Part shown: positions 18,010 through 27,046 of the stretch, in pieces
Numbering within the stretch: the first letter of the stretch is position 1
Layout of the letters: the number at the start of each line of letters is the position of its first letter
NCBI GenBank assembly: GCA_020853975.1
Contig: JADYXW010000050.1
Span: 1 to 64,000 of the forward strand
DNA length: 64,000 bases
Reading direction: 5' to 3'
Source: Phycisphaerales bacterium
Lineage (GTDB): Bacteria > Planctomycetota > Phycisphaerae > Phycisphaerales > UBA1924
Notes under the pieces: model-generated
Database searches by the model: none
What the model saw: only the letters and a program-made list of their open reading frames with translations
Told to the model about the DNA's origin: nothing
Program-made: the position numbers and the translations under genes

Positions 18010-18222
18010 TCACTTCGCGGCCGGCAGCTTCACCTGATTCGGCCCGGACTGCTGGATCCCGAAGGGGTTCCCATCCACGCCGACCTTGCTCGCGGCCCGG
18101 TACATCACCGCACACGCGACCACCAGAAACACCGTCGCGATCACCGCGAGGCCCGTGTACACGTCCGGCCCGCTCGCCCGGCGACGCTGCGCCCCGGTCA
18201 TTTGCATTCCAAACTGGCTCAT
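18010..18222 (-). CDS. Small single-pass membrane protein
   Basis: A 70-aa protein: basic cytoplasmic start, one strong hydrophobic segment (about residues 24-44) and a short polar exterior tail. The ATG at 18222 has AGGAG upstream. It follows the coiled-coil membrane protein gene by 59 bp on the same strand and shares its terminator. No family recognised. Its size, membrane segment and position suggest a subunit or helper of the larger coiled-coil protein; this is an inference from context only. Confidence 0.75.
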   Translation of the reverse strand: MSQFGMQMTGAQRRRASGPDVYTGLAVIATVFLVVACAVMYRAASKVGVDGNPFGIQQSGPNQVKLPAAK

Positions 18223-18281
18223 GGCGTTGCTCCTTGCTCCCCGACGGGGCTTCCCCCGCGGGGCTACAGACTCCGAGCGGA

Positions 18282-19145
18282 CTACTCGAGGCGGCTGACA
18301 ATCTGGTCACCGGGCTGCACGCTCACGTCCTTGCCCAGCGTCTGCACCGTCGCCAGAGCCCACTTCATGTCCGCCTGTACCACGACCAGGTTGCACAGGA
18401 ACGCGTTGTTGCGCACCACCGCGAACTTCATGTTCTTCGCCACGCGGTCGTTGCTCCCCACAGAGATCCGGGCGATCTGCCCGCGGCTCGCCGGGTCGGT
18501 CGAAACTTCTTCAACCGAGCCACGGATCACGGGCCCGCGATACTCGAAGGGCTGCTCCGTCAGGCCAGCCGCGGAGGCCACGGCACCGGACAGTGTCGCA
18601 TCAGATTGCCGCTTCAACTCCGCGAGTTGCTCGCTCAGCGCCCGATAGCGCTGCTCCAGCACTTCCTTCTGGGCCTCCAGGTCCACCACGCGGTTGTCCA
18701 TGTCGAGCGCCTGCTTCCGGAAGGTCAGCTCGTTGGTCCGCAGGGTGCTGTTCTCGCCACGCAGCGCCTCGATGATCGAGGCCTGCACCTTGGCGGTCTC
18801 GCCCAGTTCGGCGATCTTCGCCTCGATGGACTGGCGGGCCGCCTCGGCCTTGTTCTTGTCCGCGAGCAGGGTCGCGCGCTCGGCCTGAAGGGTGCCGAGC
18901 TGGTTCTGGAGCGCCTGGTTCGCATTCTCCAGGTCCTGGACGCGGGCCAGGTCGTTGGTCCGCCTCGCCTCGCTCTGAGAGGTCAGAGACGCCATCGCAC
19001 CGGCGGTCGCCGTGTTCTGGGCCTGGACGTTGTGATAGTCCGCCGCGATCCGGTCGGTGTTCACCGCATACGCGACCACCAGGGCGGACAGTGCCGCGCA
19101 CAGGACAGCGGCGATCACGACAAAGACTTTGGTCAAGAAGTGCAC
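18282..19145 (-). CDS. Membrane-anchored coiled-coil protein
   Basis: A 287-aa protein: an N-terminal membrane anchor (about 5-28), a long coiled coil (about 65-190) rich in Gln, Glu, Ala and Leu, then a compact C-terminal beta domain (about 200-285) with hydrophobic strands. This resembles periplasmic adaptor or MreC-like layouts, but I do not recognise the family; the C-terminal domain speaks of surface- or ligand-binding rather than catalysis. The start is GTG at 19145 with AGGAG 8 nt upstream. It has its own promoter (19244-19273). Confidence 0.8.
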   Translation of the reverse strand: MHFLTKVFVVIAAVLCAALSALVVAYAVNTDRIAADYHNVQAQNTATAGAMASLTSQSEARRTNDLARVQDLENANQALQNQLGTLQAERATLLADKNKAEAARQSIEAKIAELGETAKVQASIIEALRGENSTLRTNELTFRKQALDMDNRVVDLEAQKEVLEQRYRALSEQLAELKRQSDATLSGAVASAAGLTEQPFEYRGPVIRGSVEEVSTDPASRGQIARISVGSNDRVAKNMKFAVVRNNAFLCNLVVVQADMKWALATVQTLGKDVSVQPGDQIVSRLE

Positions 19146-19243
19146 GGCTGACTCCTACTCACGCCCCTACGGGCTCCTGCCCTTGGGGTGCTCCACACTG
19201 GCTCGGTTCACGTTCGCCGCCCGTCGGGGCGGACACCAGCCAT

Positions 19244-19273
19244 TTGATACCCGATCCGCGCTCCCACTGTCAA
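19244..19273 (-). promoter_or_regulatory. Promoter of the coiled-coil membrane-protein unit
   Basis: Minus-strand TTGACA (19268-19273), an 18-bp spacer and TATCAA (19244-19249). The expected start of transcription is about 95 nt before the GTG at 19145. Confidence 0.5.
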
Positions 19274-19350
19274 ACCGGCCCCAAACAGGGCCCGCCCGCA
19301 GCGGTCGCTGCCGCAAATATAGCACCTCCGGCCCCCCACCGCAGCCCGGA

Positions 19351-20442
19351 CTAGTGCCTGCCCCCAGCCCGCAGCACGGCACCCGCCGCCGCCACCCGCA
19401 CCGCCTCCTCGGAATCCTGCAGGAGCCCGGCCAACCGGGAGGCAGACTCCGCATCCCCCGCGTCCGCGTACACAAACGCCGCCTGGGCCCGCTGGGCCGC
19501 CACCGTGGATGCCGCAAAGGGGTCTGCAAGCCTTGCCAGCGATGGGTCTCCCAGGCCGGCCAGAGCCGCAGCGACCGCCAGGCGAATCTCCGCGGGATAC
19601 GGATTCCCGTCCCGATCCTTGTACTTGGCCAGCGGCGCAACCTGCTCGTAGGACTCGCGATCCTTGAACTGGGCGATCATCCCCACCGCCACCGCGACCG
19701 CTTCCAGCTCCTCGGGCTGAGACGGGTACAGCGCACCGCGCAGCGACTGCCTCGCCTTCGCGTCACCCAGCTTCGCCATCGCCTCTGCGACGTGCAACTG
19801 AAACAGCTTTGCCTGCGCCCTCGTCGCCGACGGCAGCGGGTCCACCGCCGCGGATCGCAGAAGTGGCAGGGCCGAGTTGTCGCGGATCTCACCGAGCACC
19901 CACGCCGCGTGACGCCTCACCCACGGGGACGAGTCCTCCAGGAGCATGGGGGCGAGGGGCGAGCGGTCAACGTCCCGCCCGGTCCGCACCAGCGCGAGGA
20001 TCGCCGACGCCCGCACGTGCGGCTCCGCATCTCCTAGCAGCGGGTACACGCTATCCGCCAGGTCGTTCAGCCCCGCCCGCGCCACCGTCATCGCAGCGAC
20101 GGACCGCACCGCCGGGCTCGGGTCCGTCAGGCCTATCGCCACGATGTCGCGCAGGCGGGTCGCGGAATACCCCGAAGCCTCGACCGCGTTCGCCCTCACC
20201 TGCGGGTCGGCGCTCTTTGACGCCTGCTCGACGATCGAGATCGCCAGTTCGCGCGTCTTGGACTTGGACAGCGCGGGTGTGGATGCCGCCGTCGCTGGCG
20301 CGGGCTGGGGCTGCGCCCCGCTCGCCCCCGCCGCCTGGCTCCGCGAGGGTTGGTTCTGTGGCCCGGCCGCGCATCCTCCCAGCGAAACTACCCAAGCCGC
20401 GCACAGAACCAGCTTCAGACCTCGGCATGCAAAACTACCCAT
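19351..20442 (-). CDS. HEAT-repeat lipoprotein
   Basis: A 363-aa exported protein. The N-terminus has a lipoprotein signal with lipobox SLGGC near residue 25, then an Ala/Pro/Gln-rich linker, then about seven to eight HEAT/PBS-lyase-type helical repeats of 30-35 residues (segments such as VRSVAAMTVARAGL, VRASAILALVRTG, VRRHAAWVLGEI). Such repeats form protein-binding solenoids. The ATG at 20442 was chosen over the in-frame ATG at 20466 because it begins the signal peptide and has GGAAGGA 6 nt upstream. It follows lnt, the lipoprotein N-acyltransferase, on the same strand, a fitting neighbour. Confidence 0.85.
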   Translation of the reverse strand: MGSFACRGLKLVLCAAWVVSLGGCAAGPQNQPSRSQAAGASGAQPQPAPATAASTPALSKSKTRELAISIVEQASKSADPQVRANAVEASGYSATRLRDIVAIGLTDPSPAVRSVAAMTVARAGLNDLADSVYPLLGDAEPHVRASAILALVRTGRDVDRSPLAPMLLEDSSPWVRRHAAWVLGEIRDNSALPLLRSAAVDPLPSATRAQAKLFQLHVAEAMAKLGDAKARQSLRGALYPSQPEELEAVAVAVGMIAQFKDRESYEQVAPLAKYKDRDGNPYPAEIRLAVAAALAGLGDPSLARLADPFAASTVAAQRAQAAFVYADAGDAESASRLAGLLQDSEEAVRVAAAGAVLRAGGRH

Positions 20443-20465
20443 CGTCTGTCCTTCCGGTGTGTCCA

Positions 20466-22166
20466 TCACCGCTTATCGGCCCTGCGCCCCCGCCCTGTGG
20501 AGTTTGCAAGTCGCCCCTTCGCCAACCCCGTCACCACCAGAACCCCGACCACCCCGAGGGCCCCCCAACCCACCGCATCCCCCACGCTGGCGTACGCCGT
20601 GGCCCCCCGGGGCAGTTCGATCTCGGCCGTCAGGGCCCCGTCCAGCCACGCCGCGCCAGGCGCCCCGTCAACTCCCGCCGCGACGATCGCCCCCCGCCGG
20701 TCGATCACCGCGCTCACCCCGGTGTTCGCCGCCCGGAGCGTGGGCGTGCCTGTCTCCAGGCTTCGCCACCTCGCCATCTGCAGGTGCTGCATTCTCCCGG
20801 CGCGGCTGGCCCCGAACCAGCCGTCGTTCGTCACGTTCACGATCAGGTCCGCCCGCCTCACACCCCCCGCGTACACCATCCGCCGGCACAGCGATGCTTC
20901 GGTGCTTTCAAAGCACACAGGCGTCACGGCCCTCAGCGTGCCGCCCGCGTGCGCGACCTCAAAGACCGTGAGCTCAGAGCCCGCACTCAGGTCAAACGTC
21001 ATGCCCCCGGCGCCCACGTTCAGCATCTGCTGCTGCAGCCAGGGCCACGCCCTGATGTAGGGCATCGTCTCGCCGAAGGGCGTGAGCCTCACCTTGTCGT
21101 ACCGCACCGCACCGATCCGGCCCCCGCTCACCAAGTACACGCTGTTGTAGTGGCGGTCGCAGGGAACACGGATCATCCCGTCCGCCGTCCGCTCCACCCG
21201 CGTCCCCACCCGCGCCTCTTCTCCCACGAGCATCGGAATGCCGAGTTCTCTCTGCAGCCCCGCCAGACGCTCCGCGAACGCATCGCCCGGCAGGCTGCTC
21301 CCGTCCTCCAGCTTCCACTCCAACCCCGCGAGCGCCCGCACCGCGTCCGGCTCCAGCGACAGCCCCGGCATCATCGTCTCGGGCCACGCGATGAGCACCG
21401 GCCCGCCCCGCGCCGCCTGCCGGGTGAGCTCCTCGAACCGCGACATGTCGCGGACCTCGTCCTCCAGCGTCCAGTCCAGCTTGTTGTTCTGGGGCAGGTT
21501 CGTCTGCACCGCCGCCACCTTCACCACCTCGCCGGCGGGAGTATCCCTCCCCGCCCACCATGCCGCGCCGCACAGGGCAAGCACCCCGGCGCACACAGCG
21601 GCGGCCCGCGCCGGCCTCGCCCATGCTTCGACCAACGCCACGCCCAGCGTCGCCACCAGCAGCGACACGAGGTAGAACCCGCCCCACCCCGCCGGCGCCG
21701 CCAGCACCGGCGCATCGATCAATGGATGGGCCGCGAACCCCCACGCGTACCCATCCATGATGATCTCGCCCCGAGCAAACTCGAGCCCCGTCCACACGCT
21801 CGTCCCGAGCACCAGCAGCGGCACCGACGGCACCGCCCGACGCAGCCACGCAACCCCCGGCACGTAGGCACCGACCACCAGCGACACGATCACGGCGAGG
21901 GGCACCATGCCCAGTTCCGACACGTCCAGCACCCACCACTCCCACGCCAGCCACAGGGGAAGAACCCCAGCCGTCGTGAGCAACCACGCGCGCCACCACG
22001 GCTGGTTGGTTTTCGCCGCAGCCCACATGAGGGGCACCGCCGCCACCAGCGCGAGCCACCACCAGCCCACGCCCGGACCCGCGGCGTACATCAGCGCCGC
22101 GTGAGCCAGGCCCGCGGCCGGGCACGCCCACCATCGTCCCTGCTTGTGCTGTGTGTCGGTGCTCAC
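20466..22166 (-). CDS. lnt: Apolipoprotein N-acyltransferase
   Basis: Inner-membrane enzyme that adds the third acyl chain to lipoproteins, 566 aa. Several membrane helices occupy the first 210 residues, then a carbon-nitrogen hydrolase domain with the triad Glu (WPETMMP, near 260), Lys (YDKVRLTPFGE, near 355) and Cys (PVCFES, near 415), followed by NVTNDGWFG. A last membrane helix (VGWGALGVVGVLVVTG) closes it. The start is GTG at 22166, where the membrane domain begins. The frame runs open far upstream, to 23381, antisense to the aminotransferase gene, but that part has no support. The stop overlaps an in-frame ATG of the HEAT lipoprotein. Confidence 0.92.
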   Translation of the reverse strand: MSTDTQHKQGRWWACPAAGLAHAALMYAAGPGVGWWWLALVAAVPLMWAAAKTNQPWWRAWLLTTAGVLPLWLAWEWWVLDVSELGMVPLAVIVSLVVGAYVPGVAWLRRAVPSVPLLVLGTSVWTGLEFARGEIIMDGYAWGFAAHPLIDAPVLAAPAGWGGFYLVSLLVATLGVALVEAWARPARAAAVCAGVLALCGAAWWAGRDTPAGEVVKVAAVQTNLPQNNKLDWTLEDEVRDMSRFEELTRQAARGGPVLIAWPETMMPGLSLEPDAVRALAGLEWKLEDGSSLPGDAFAERLAGLQRELGIPMLVGEEARVGTRVERTADGMIRVPCDRHYNSVYLVSGGRIGAVRYDKVRLTPFGETMPYIRAWPWLQQQMLNVGAGGMTFDLSAGSELTVFEVAHAGGTLRAVTPVCFESTEASLCRRMVYAGGVRRADLIVNVTNDGWFGASRAGRMQHLQMARWRSLETGTPTLRAANTGVSAVIDRRGAIVAAGVDGAPGAAWLDGALTAEIELPRGATAYASVGDAVGWGALGVVGVLVVTGLAKGRLANSTGRGRRADKR

Positions 22167-22198
22167 GCCTCGCCGCCAGCGTATCCCCCCAGCCGGAC

Positions 22199-22204
22199 TA
22201 CCCT
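22199..22204 (+). promoter_or_regulatory. TANNNT box before the aminotransferase gene (leaderless)
   Basis: TACCCT ends 7 nt before the ATG at 22212. No Shine-Dalgarno is present. One of the recurring close -10 boxes described in the findings. Confidence 0.5.
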
Positions 22205-22211
22205 TTTCGTC

Positions 22212-23465
22212 ATGCCAACCATCGCCCGACGAGTGACCACCCTGAAGCCCTCGATGACCATCGCGTTCATGAACCGCGCGAAGGCCTTGCAGCGGGCCGG
22301 GAAGGACGTGCTCTCCTTCGCCGCGGGCGAGCCCGACTTCGACACCCCTCAGGTGGTCAAGGACGCCGCCACCCGCGCCCTCGCCGCCGGCATGACCAAG
22401 TACATGCCCACCCTGGGCGACCCCGACGCCCGCGCGGCCATTGCCCAGAAGCTCACCACCGAGAACGCCATTCCCAACTGCACCGCCGACCACGTCGCCA
22501 TCGGCGCGGGGGGCAAGCACCAGCTCTACGTCGCCCTGCACTGCCTGCTCGACCCGCCCCCGCCTGGCCAGGCGCCCCAGGAGGTCGTCCTGCCGGTCCC
22601 CGCCTGGGTCTCCTACGCGCCGCTCTCCGAGCTTGCGGGCGGCAAAGTGGTCGAGGTCCCTACCACGCCCGCCTCCGGGTTTCTCGCCACGCCCGAGCAG
22701 ATCGAGCGCGCCATCACCCCCCGCTCCAGAATCCTGCTCCTCAACTCCCCCAGCAACCCCTGCGGCACGATGTACCCGCCCGACCAGCTCCGCGCCATCG
22801 CCCGCGTCGTCGAGCGCGCGGCACGGACCATCGCCCCCGATCTGGTCATCCTCTCGGATGAGATCTACGAGAAGATCGCCTACGCCGGCATCCCCCACTT
22901 CTCCATCGGCTCGGTGCCCGAGGTCGCGGAGCGAACGATCACGCTCAACGGCCTCTCCAAGGCCTACGCCATGACCGGCTGGCGGATCGGCTACACAGGA
23001 ACCTCGGGCGACTGGGGCAAGAAGTTCATCGCCGCGATGGGCACCCTGCAGGGGCAGATCTCCACAAACATCACCTCGTTCACGTACCCCGCCATCCCGG
23101 TCGCGCTCCGCCAGTGCGCCCCGGAGGTCGAGCGCATGCGACTGGCCTTCGCGAACCGTGCCAAGGTCATCAACGCCCGCCTCGCCGCCATCCCGGGCCT
23201 GAAGACCTACCCCGCCACCGGCGCCTTCTACGCCTTCCCGGACGTCTCCGCGTACTTCGGCAAGACCACCCCCGCCGGCACACGCATCGACACCTCCCTC
23301 GACTTCGCAAACGCGCTCCTCGACGAGGCCCTCCTCGCGTTCGTCCCGGGCGAGGACTTCGGCGGCTGCGGCTGCAACCACCTTCGCATTTCCTTTGCCT
23401 GCTCCGAAGATCAGATCAACAAGGGGATGGACCGCTTCGCGGCGTTTCTCGCGTCGCTCCGATAG
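22212..23465 (+). CDS. Class I PLP-dependent aminotransferase (aspartate aminotransferase-like)
   Basis: A 417-aa cytoplasmic fold-type I aminotransferase. The PLP lysine is in NGLSKAYAMTGWRIGY near residues 247-262. The NSPSNPCGTMY loop (PLP-binding Asn) and the SDEIYEKIAYAG strand (Asp of the pyridine N) precede it, and the substrate-carboxylate Arg is in NHLRISFA near 394. The family AspC/AspB-like converts aspartate or aromatic amino acids with 2-oxoglutarate; the exact substrate cannot be read from sequence. The start ATG was taken at the domain start; a frame reaching 19809 is open only because it lies antisense to lnt. It is divergent from lnt. Confidence 0.92.
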   Translation: MPTIARRVTTLKPSMTIAFMNRAKALQRAGKDVLSFAAGEPDFDTPQVVKDAATRALAAGMTKYMPTLGDPDARAAIAQKLTTENAIPNCTADHVAIGAGGKHQLYVALHCLLDPPPPGQAPQEVVLPVPAWVSYAPLSELAGGKVVEVPTTPASGFLATPEQIERAITPRSRILLLNSPSNPCGTMYPPDQLRAIARVVERAARTIAPDLVILSDEIYEKIAYAGIPHFSIGSVPEVAERTITLNGLSKAYAMTGWRIGYTGTSGDWGKKFIAAMGTLQGQISTNITSFTYPAIPVALRQCAPEVERMRLAFANRAKVINARLAAIPGLKTYPATGAFYAFPDVSAYFGKTTPAGTRIDTSLDFANALLDEALLAFVPGEDFGGCGCNHLRISFACSEDQINKGMDRFAAFLASLR

Positions 23466-23490
23466 AACAATCCCCGATTGGGAATGAGCC

Positions 23491-24264
23491 TTGGACTACG
23501 CACTCGTCTGCGCCGTCGCGCTCATCGCCTCCAGCCTCACCTTCTTCTCCGGCTTCGGGCTGGGCACGCTGCTCATGCCCGCGTTCGCGGCCTTCTTCCC
23601 TCTTGAGATCGCCATCGCCGCGACCGCCGTCGTTCACTTCGCCAACAACCTCTTCAAGCTCGTCCTCACGGTGAAGTCGGCGCACGCCCGCACGCTCCTG
23701 GGCTTTCTGCCCGCCGCGGTCGTCGCCGCACTTTTTGGCGCCTGGTTCCTGTCCTCTCTGGGCCACGCCCCGCCCCTCACGACCTACACGCTCGGCGACA
23801 CCGAGCGCACCGTCTCGCCCGTCAAGGCCGCCATTGCCCTCGTCATCCTCTTCTTCTCCATCATCGAGTTCCTGCCCGCCTTCGACCGCCTCGCCTTCGA
23901 CAAGAAGTGGCTCCCCGCCGGCGGGGCCATCTCCGGGTTCTTCGGCGGGCTCTCCGGCCATCAGGGCGCACTCCGCGCGGCGTTCCTCATCCGCTGCGGC
24001 CTCACGAAAGAACAGTTCATCGCCACCGGCGTCGTCTGCTCCTGCGTTGTGGACTTTTCCCGCCTCGGGGTCTACTCACTCCAGGTCCGCTCCTCGCACG
24101 AGCACATCCCCTGGGGGCTCGTCGCCGCCGCGAGCGCCGCGGCCCTCATCGGCACGCTCGCGGGAAGCCGCCTAGTGCACAAGGTCACCATCCGAACCGT
24201 CCGGGTTGTGGTCGCGGTCGGGCTGGGCCTGTTCGCCCTGGCGCTCGGCGCCGGGCTTGTCTGA
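23491..24264 (+). CDS. TauE/SafE-family membrane permease
   Basis: A 257-aa integral membrane protein with about seven to eight hydrophobic segments and the internal pseudo-repeat of the TauE/SafE (DUF81) family. Marks are SGFGLGTLLMPAF near the N-terminus and SGFFGGLSGHQGALRAAFLI in the second half (near 145-165). The family exports or imports sulfite, sulfoacetate or other organic anions; the substrate here is unknown. The start is TTG at 23491; the only nearby ATG (23484) is out of frame. It follows the aminotransferase by 25 bp and is probably co-transcribed. Confidence 0.85.
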   Translation: MDYALVCAVALIASSLTFFSGFGLGTLLMPAFAAFFPLEIAIAATAVVHFANNLFKLVLTVKSAHARTLLGFLPAAVVAALFGAWFLSSLGHAPPLTTYTLGDTERTVSPVKAAIALVILFFSIIEFLPAFDRLAFDKKWLPAGGAISGFFGGLSGHQGALRAAFLIRCGLTKEQFIATGVVCSCVVDFSRLGVYSLQVRSSHEHIPWGLVAAASAAALIGTLAGSRLVHKVTIRTVRVVVAVGLGLFALALGAGLV

Positions 24265-24290
24265 CAGCCCCCCACAGCATCCGGTATGCT
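24261..24290 (+). promoter_or_regulatory. Promoter of the glycosylasparaginase gene (leaderless)
   Basis: CTGACA (24261-24266, 5 of 6 to -35), an 18-bp spacer and TATGCT (24285-24290), ending 6 nt before the ATG at 24297. No ribosome-binding site is visible. Confidence 0.6.
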
Positions 24291-24296
24291 CTGCGA

Positions 24297-25472
24297 ATGG
24301 ACCACCCCTCCCGCCGGTCGTTCCTCGCCACATCCGCCGCCCTCGCCGCCGCGGGCGTCATCCCCTCTCATGTCCGGGCGCACCAGCTTCAGCCCGATCC
24401 CAAGCCCTCGGGAGGCCGCAGCGCCCGCGGGCCCGTCGTCATCGCCTCCCTTAACGGCAGACCGGCCTGCGACCGAGCCGCCGAACTCCTCGCCGAGGGC
24501 TACGACCCCGCGGATGCCGTCGTGCAGGGCGTCCGCATCGTCGAGGACGACCCCAACGACGACTCGGTCGGGCTCGGAGGCCTCCCCAACGCCGACGGCG
24601 TGGTCGAGCTCGATTCTTGCGTGATGCACGGCCCCACACACAAGTCCGGCGCTGTCGCCGGCATCCGCAACATCAAGAACCCCGCCATGGTCGCGCTCCG
24701 TGTCCTCCGCGAGACCGACCACTGCCTGCTCGTGGGTGAGGGCGCGTACCTCTTCGCCCGCTCCAAGGGTTTCCTCCACGAGGACCTTCTCACCGAGCAC
24801 GCTCGCCGCGAGTGGCTCAACTGGAAGCACAACATGAGCCACGACGACGACTGGCTCAACGACGACGAGCGAGACGCTCCATCGGGCAAGACCTGGGACC
24901 TGCTCCCGTGGCAGTCGGCGCCGGGAGAGGACAACACACCGCGCACCAACGACGGGCCCGACTTCCGCAAGAAGACCTCGGCGCGGCCATACATCATGGA
25001 AGTCACCGGCACCGTCCACTGCTCCGCCCTCACCGCCAAGGGAGACATCGCCAGCGTCACCTCCACCAGCGGCCTCAACTGGAAAATCCCAGGCCGTGTA
25101 GGCGACTCCCCAATCATCGGCGCCGGCAACTACTGCGACAACGACATCGGGGCCGCGGGCAGCACCGGGCGTGGCGAGGCCAACATCACCACCTGCGCTT
25201 CCGCACGAATCGTCGACTTCATGGAGCGGGGCATGTCTCCCACCGAGGCCTGCCTCGCCATGTGCGACTACATCGTGAAGCACACCAGGGAAAAACGCCT
25301 TCTCCGGCCCCACGGCACCCCCACCTTCGACCTCAAGTTCTACGCCCTCCGAAAGGACGGGGCCTACGGCGCCGCCTCGCTCTTCTCGGGAGGCCAGTTC
25401 AGCGCGTTCGAAGGCAGCGGCCCGGCCAAGGTCCTCCCCATGGCCTTCCGCCTCCAGCGCCCCAAGGACTGA
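24297..25472 (+). CDS. Tat-exported N4-glycosylasparaginase (Ntn hydrolase)
   Basis: A 391-aa Ntn hydrolase of the asparaginase 2 / glycosylasparaginase family, which hydrolyses the GlcNAc-Asn bond or related amides. The N-terminus carries a twin-arginine signal (SRRSFLATSAALAAAG), so it is exported folded. The family segments GGLPNADGVVELDSCVMHG (near 98-116) and TGTVHCSA (near 237-244) are present; the Thr in TGTVHC is the likely autocleavage nucleophile, though the usual HDTIG form is replaced. STSGLNWKIPGRVGDSPIIG and GAAGSTGRGE follow, as in the family. The start is at the ATG in front of the Tat signal; the longer open frame has no support. Confidence 0.9.
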   Translation: MDHPSRRSFLATSAALAAAGVIPSHVRAHQLQPDPKPSGGRSARGPVVIASLNGRPACDRAAELLAEGYDPADAVVQGVRIVEDDPNDDSVGLGGLPNADGVVELDSCVMHGPTHKSGAVAGIRNIKNPAMVALRVLRETDHCLLVGEGAYLFARSKGFLHEDLLTEHARREWLNWKHNMSHDDDWLNDDERDAPSGKTWDLLPWQSAPGEDNTPRTNDGPDFRKKTSARPYIMEVTGTVHCSALTAKGDIASVTSTSGLNWKIPGRVGDSPIIGAGNYCDNDIGAAGSTGRGEANITTCASARIVDFMERGMSPTEACLAMCDYIVKHTREKRLLRPHGTPTFDLKFYALRKDGAYGAASLFSGGQFSAFEGSGPAKVLPMAFRLQRPKD

Positions 25473-25487
25473 CGCAACCCCAACCGC

Positions 25488-26906
25488 CTACCAGCCCGGT
25501 CGGCGCGGAGTCTTCGCCACCGGCTCCAACTCCACCGGCTTCCCGGATTCGTCCGCGAGTTCGAGCCTCGCGCCGAGCGAACGCAACTGAGCCAGTTGCC
25601 TCCTGCCGATCCTCGCCCGCAGCGTCACCACGCCCTCGCCGTAGGTCCGGTCCAGGACCTGCCCGCGGGTCTCGATCAGGTGCACGGTCTTGCTCTCTGC
25701 GAGCGGCACGGTTACGTCAAAGACCCCGACGTCCCCCGTCGCGGTCCCCCGCACCCGCGCCCGCAGCGCCTCGATCCCAAGCCCGGGCGTGCCGTCGTCC
25801 TTCGCGAGCGCCGAGATCGCCATCGCTCCCGGAACCGCCCCCTGCCACGCCAGCACAGAGGCGTTGTCCTTCAGGAGGTCGCACTTGTTGAGCAGCAGGA
25901 TCCGCTCGGGCCTGGCCCACAGCCGATCCTCCTCGTGCCCGGAGCGCTCGATCTGCTCGAACAGCTCGTCCAGCACCACGTTCACAGTGCCATACTGCAT
26001 CTCCGCCGCCTCATCCGACACGTCCAGCACGATCAGCAGCACGTCGGCGTGCGTCGCCTCTTCGAGCGTCGCCCGGAACGACGCCACCAGGTGGTGCGGG
26101 ATATCCCGCACGAACCCCACCGTGTCCGACAGCATCACCTCCAGCCCGCCGCCAAGGTCCCACGCCCTCGTGCGGCTCACCAGCGTCGCGAACAGCCGAT
26201 CGTCCGCGTACGCGCCCCCCGCGGTCAGCGCGTTGAAGAGCGTGCTCTTGCCCGCGTTGGTGTACCCGACGATGCCGACCGTGAAGTGCTCCCGCTTTCG
26301 CGCCGCGACCTCACGCCGCCTCCTGGACTGGATCTCGGCGAGCTCCCTCTGCAGCGCGAGCTTGCGCCGCTGGACCAGCCGCCGGTCGATCTCGAGCTGC
26401 TGCTCGCCCGGACCGCGCGTGCCGATGCCGGTCAGCCCGCCGCCTCCCACGATGCGCTCCAGGTGGTCCCACATGGCCCGCAGCCGGGGAAACGTGTACT
26501 CGAGCTGCGCCAGCTCCACCTGCAACTGCGCCTCGCGCGTGGTGGCGCGCCCCGCGAAGATGTCGAGGATCAGCTCGGACCTGTCCACGATCTTCCGCCC
26601 CGTCTCCTTCTCGATGTTCGCGATCTGCCGGGGCGACAGATCATGGTCAAAGATCACGCTGCTGGCGCCAAGCTCCTCGCACAGCGCCTTCAGCTCCGCC
26701 ACCTTCCCGACGCCCATGTATGTCCCGGCGACCGGCCGCTCCAGCTTCTGCGTGCACTCCCCCACGACGATCGCGCCCGCCTGCTCGGCGAGCGCCCGCA
26801 GCTCCCCGAAGGGATCGCGCTGGTCGTACTTCGAGTCGGGAAGCCTCACCGCCGCGAGCACCGCCCGCTCCGACGCGACATCAAGTTCCGTGCGTTCTTT
26901 AGCCAT
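25488..26906 (-). CDS. hflX: GTPase HflX
   Basis: Ribosome-associated GTPase that splits or rescues stalled ribosomes, 472 aa. The N-terminal HflX domain ends in SPRQIANIEKETGRKIVDR; the glycine-rich linker VGGGGLTGIGTRGPGE (near 170-185) and a long helix lead to the G domain with G1 GYTNAGKST near 213, G2 in FATLVSRTR, G3 DTVGF and G4 NKCD near 352. The start is ATG at 26906, where the domain begins. On the divergent side lies the S41 protease gene. Convergent with the glycosylasparaginase gene, with 15 bp between the stops. Confidence 0.93.
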   Translation of the reverse strand: MAKERTELDVASERAVLAAVRLPDSKYDQRDPFGELRALAEQAGAIVVGECTQKLERPVAGTYMGVGKVAELKALCEELGASSVIFDHDLSPRQIANIEKETGRKIVDRSELILDIFAGRATTREAQLQVELAQLEYTFPRLRAMWDHLERIVGGGGLTGIGTRGPGEQQLEIDRRLVQRRKLALQRELAEIQSRRRREVAARKREHFTVGIVGYTNAGKSTLFNALTAGGAYADDRLFATLVSRTRAWDLGGGLEVMLSDTVGFVRDIPHHLVASFRATLEEATHADVLLIVLDVSDEAAEMQYGTVNVVLDELFEQIERSGHEEDRLWARPERILLLNKCDLLKDNASVLAWQGAVPGAMAISALAKDDGTPGLGIEALRARVRGTATGDVGVFDVTVPLAESKTVHLIETRGQVLDRTYGEGVVTLRARIGRRQLAQLRSLGARLELADESGKPVELEPVAKTPRRPGW

Positions 26907-27046
26907 GATTTGCGGGCGGATGGTATGGCCCGAGGCCCAGCCGCACGCCCCCCGGGTTGGCCATACGATCCATGAGCGCCGCGAGACGGACACACGCACC
27001 TCGCCCGCCCGACAGGGCCGAAGGAACGGCCCGCAGGAGCACCGCC

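Noticed and set aside
19809-22211. Long plus-strand open frame in front of the aminotransferase
   Set aside because: It lies antisense to lnt and the HEAT gene, is very rich in Arg/Pro, and has no ribosome site; GC-rich codon bias opens such frames.
22167-23381. Upstream extension of the lnt frame
   Set aside because: Antisense to the aminotransferase; the membrane domain begins at the GTG at 22166.
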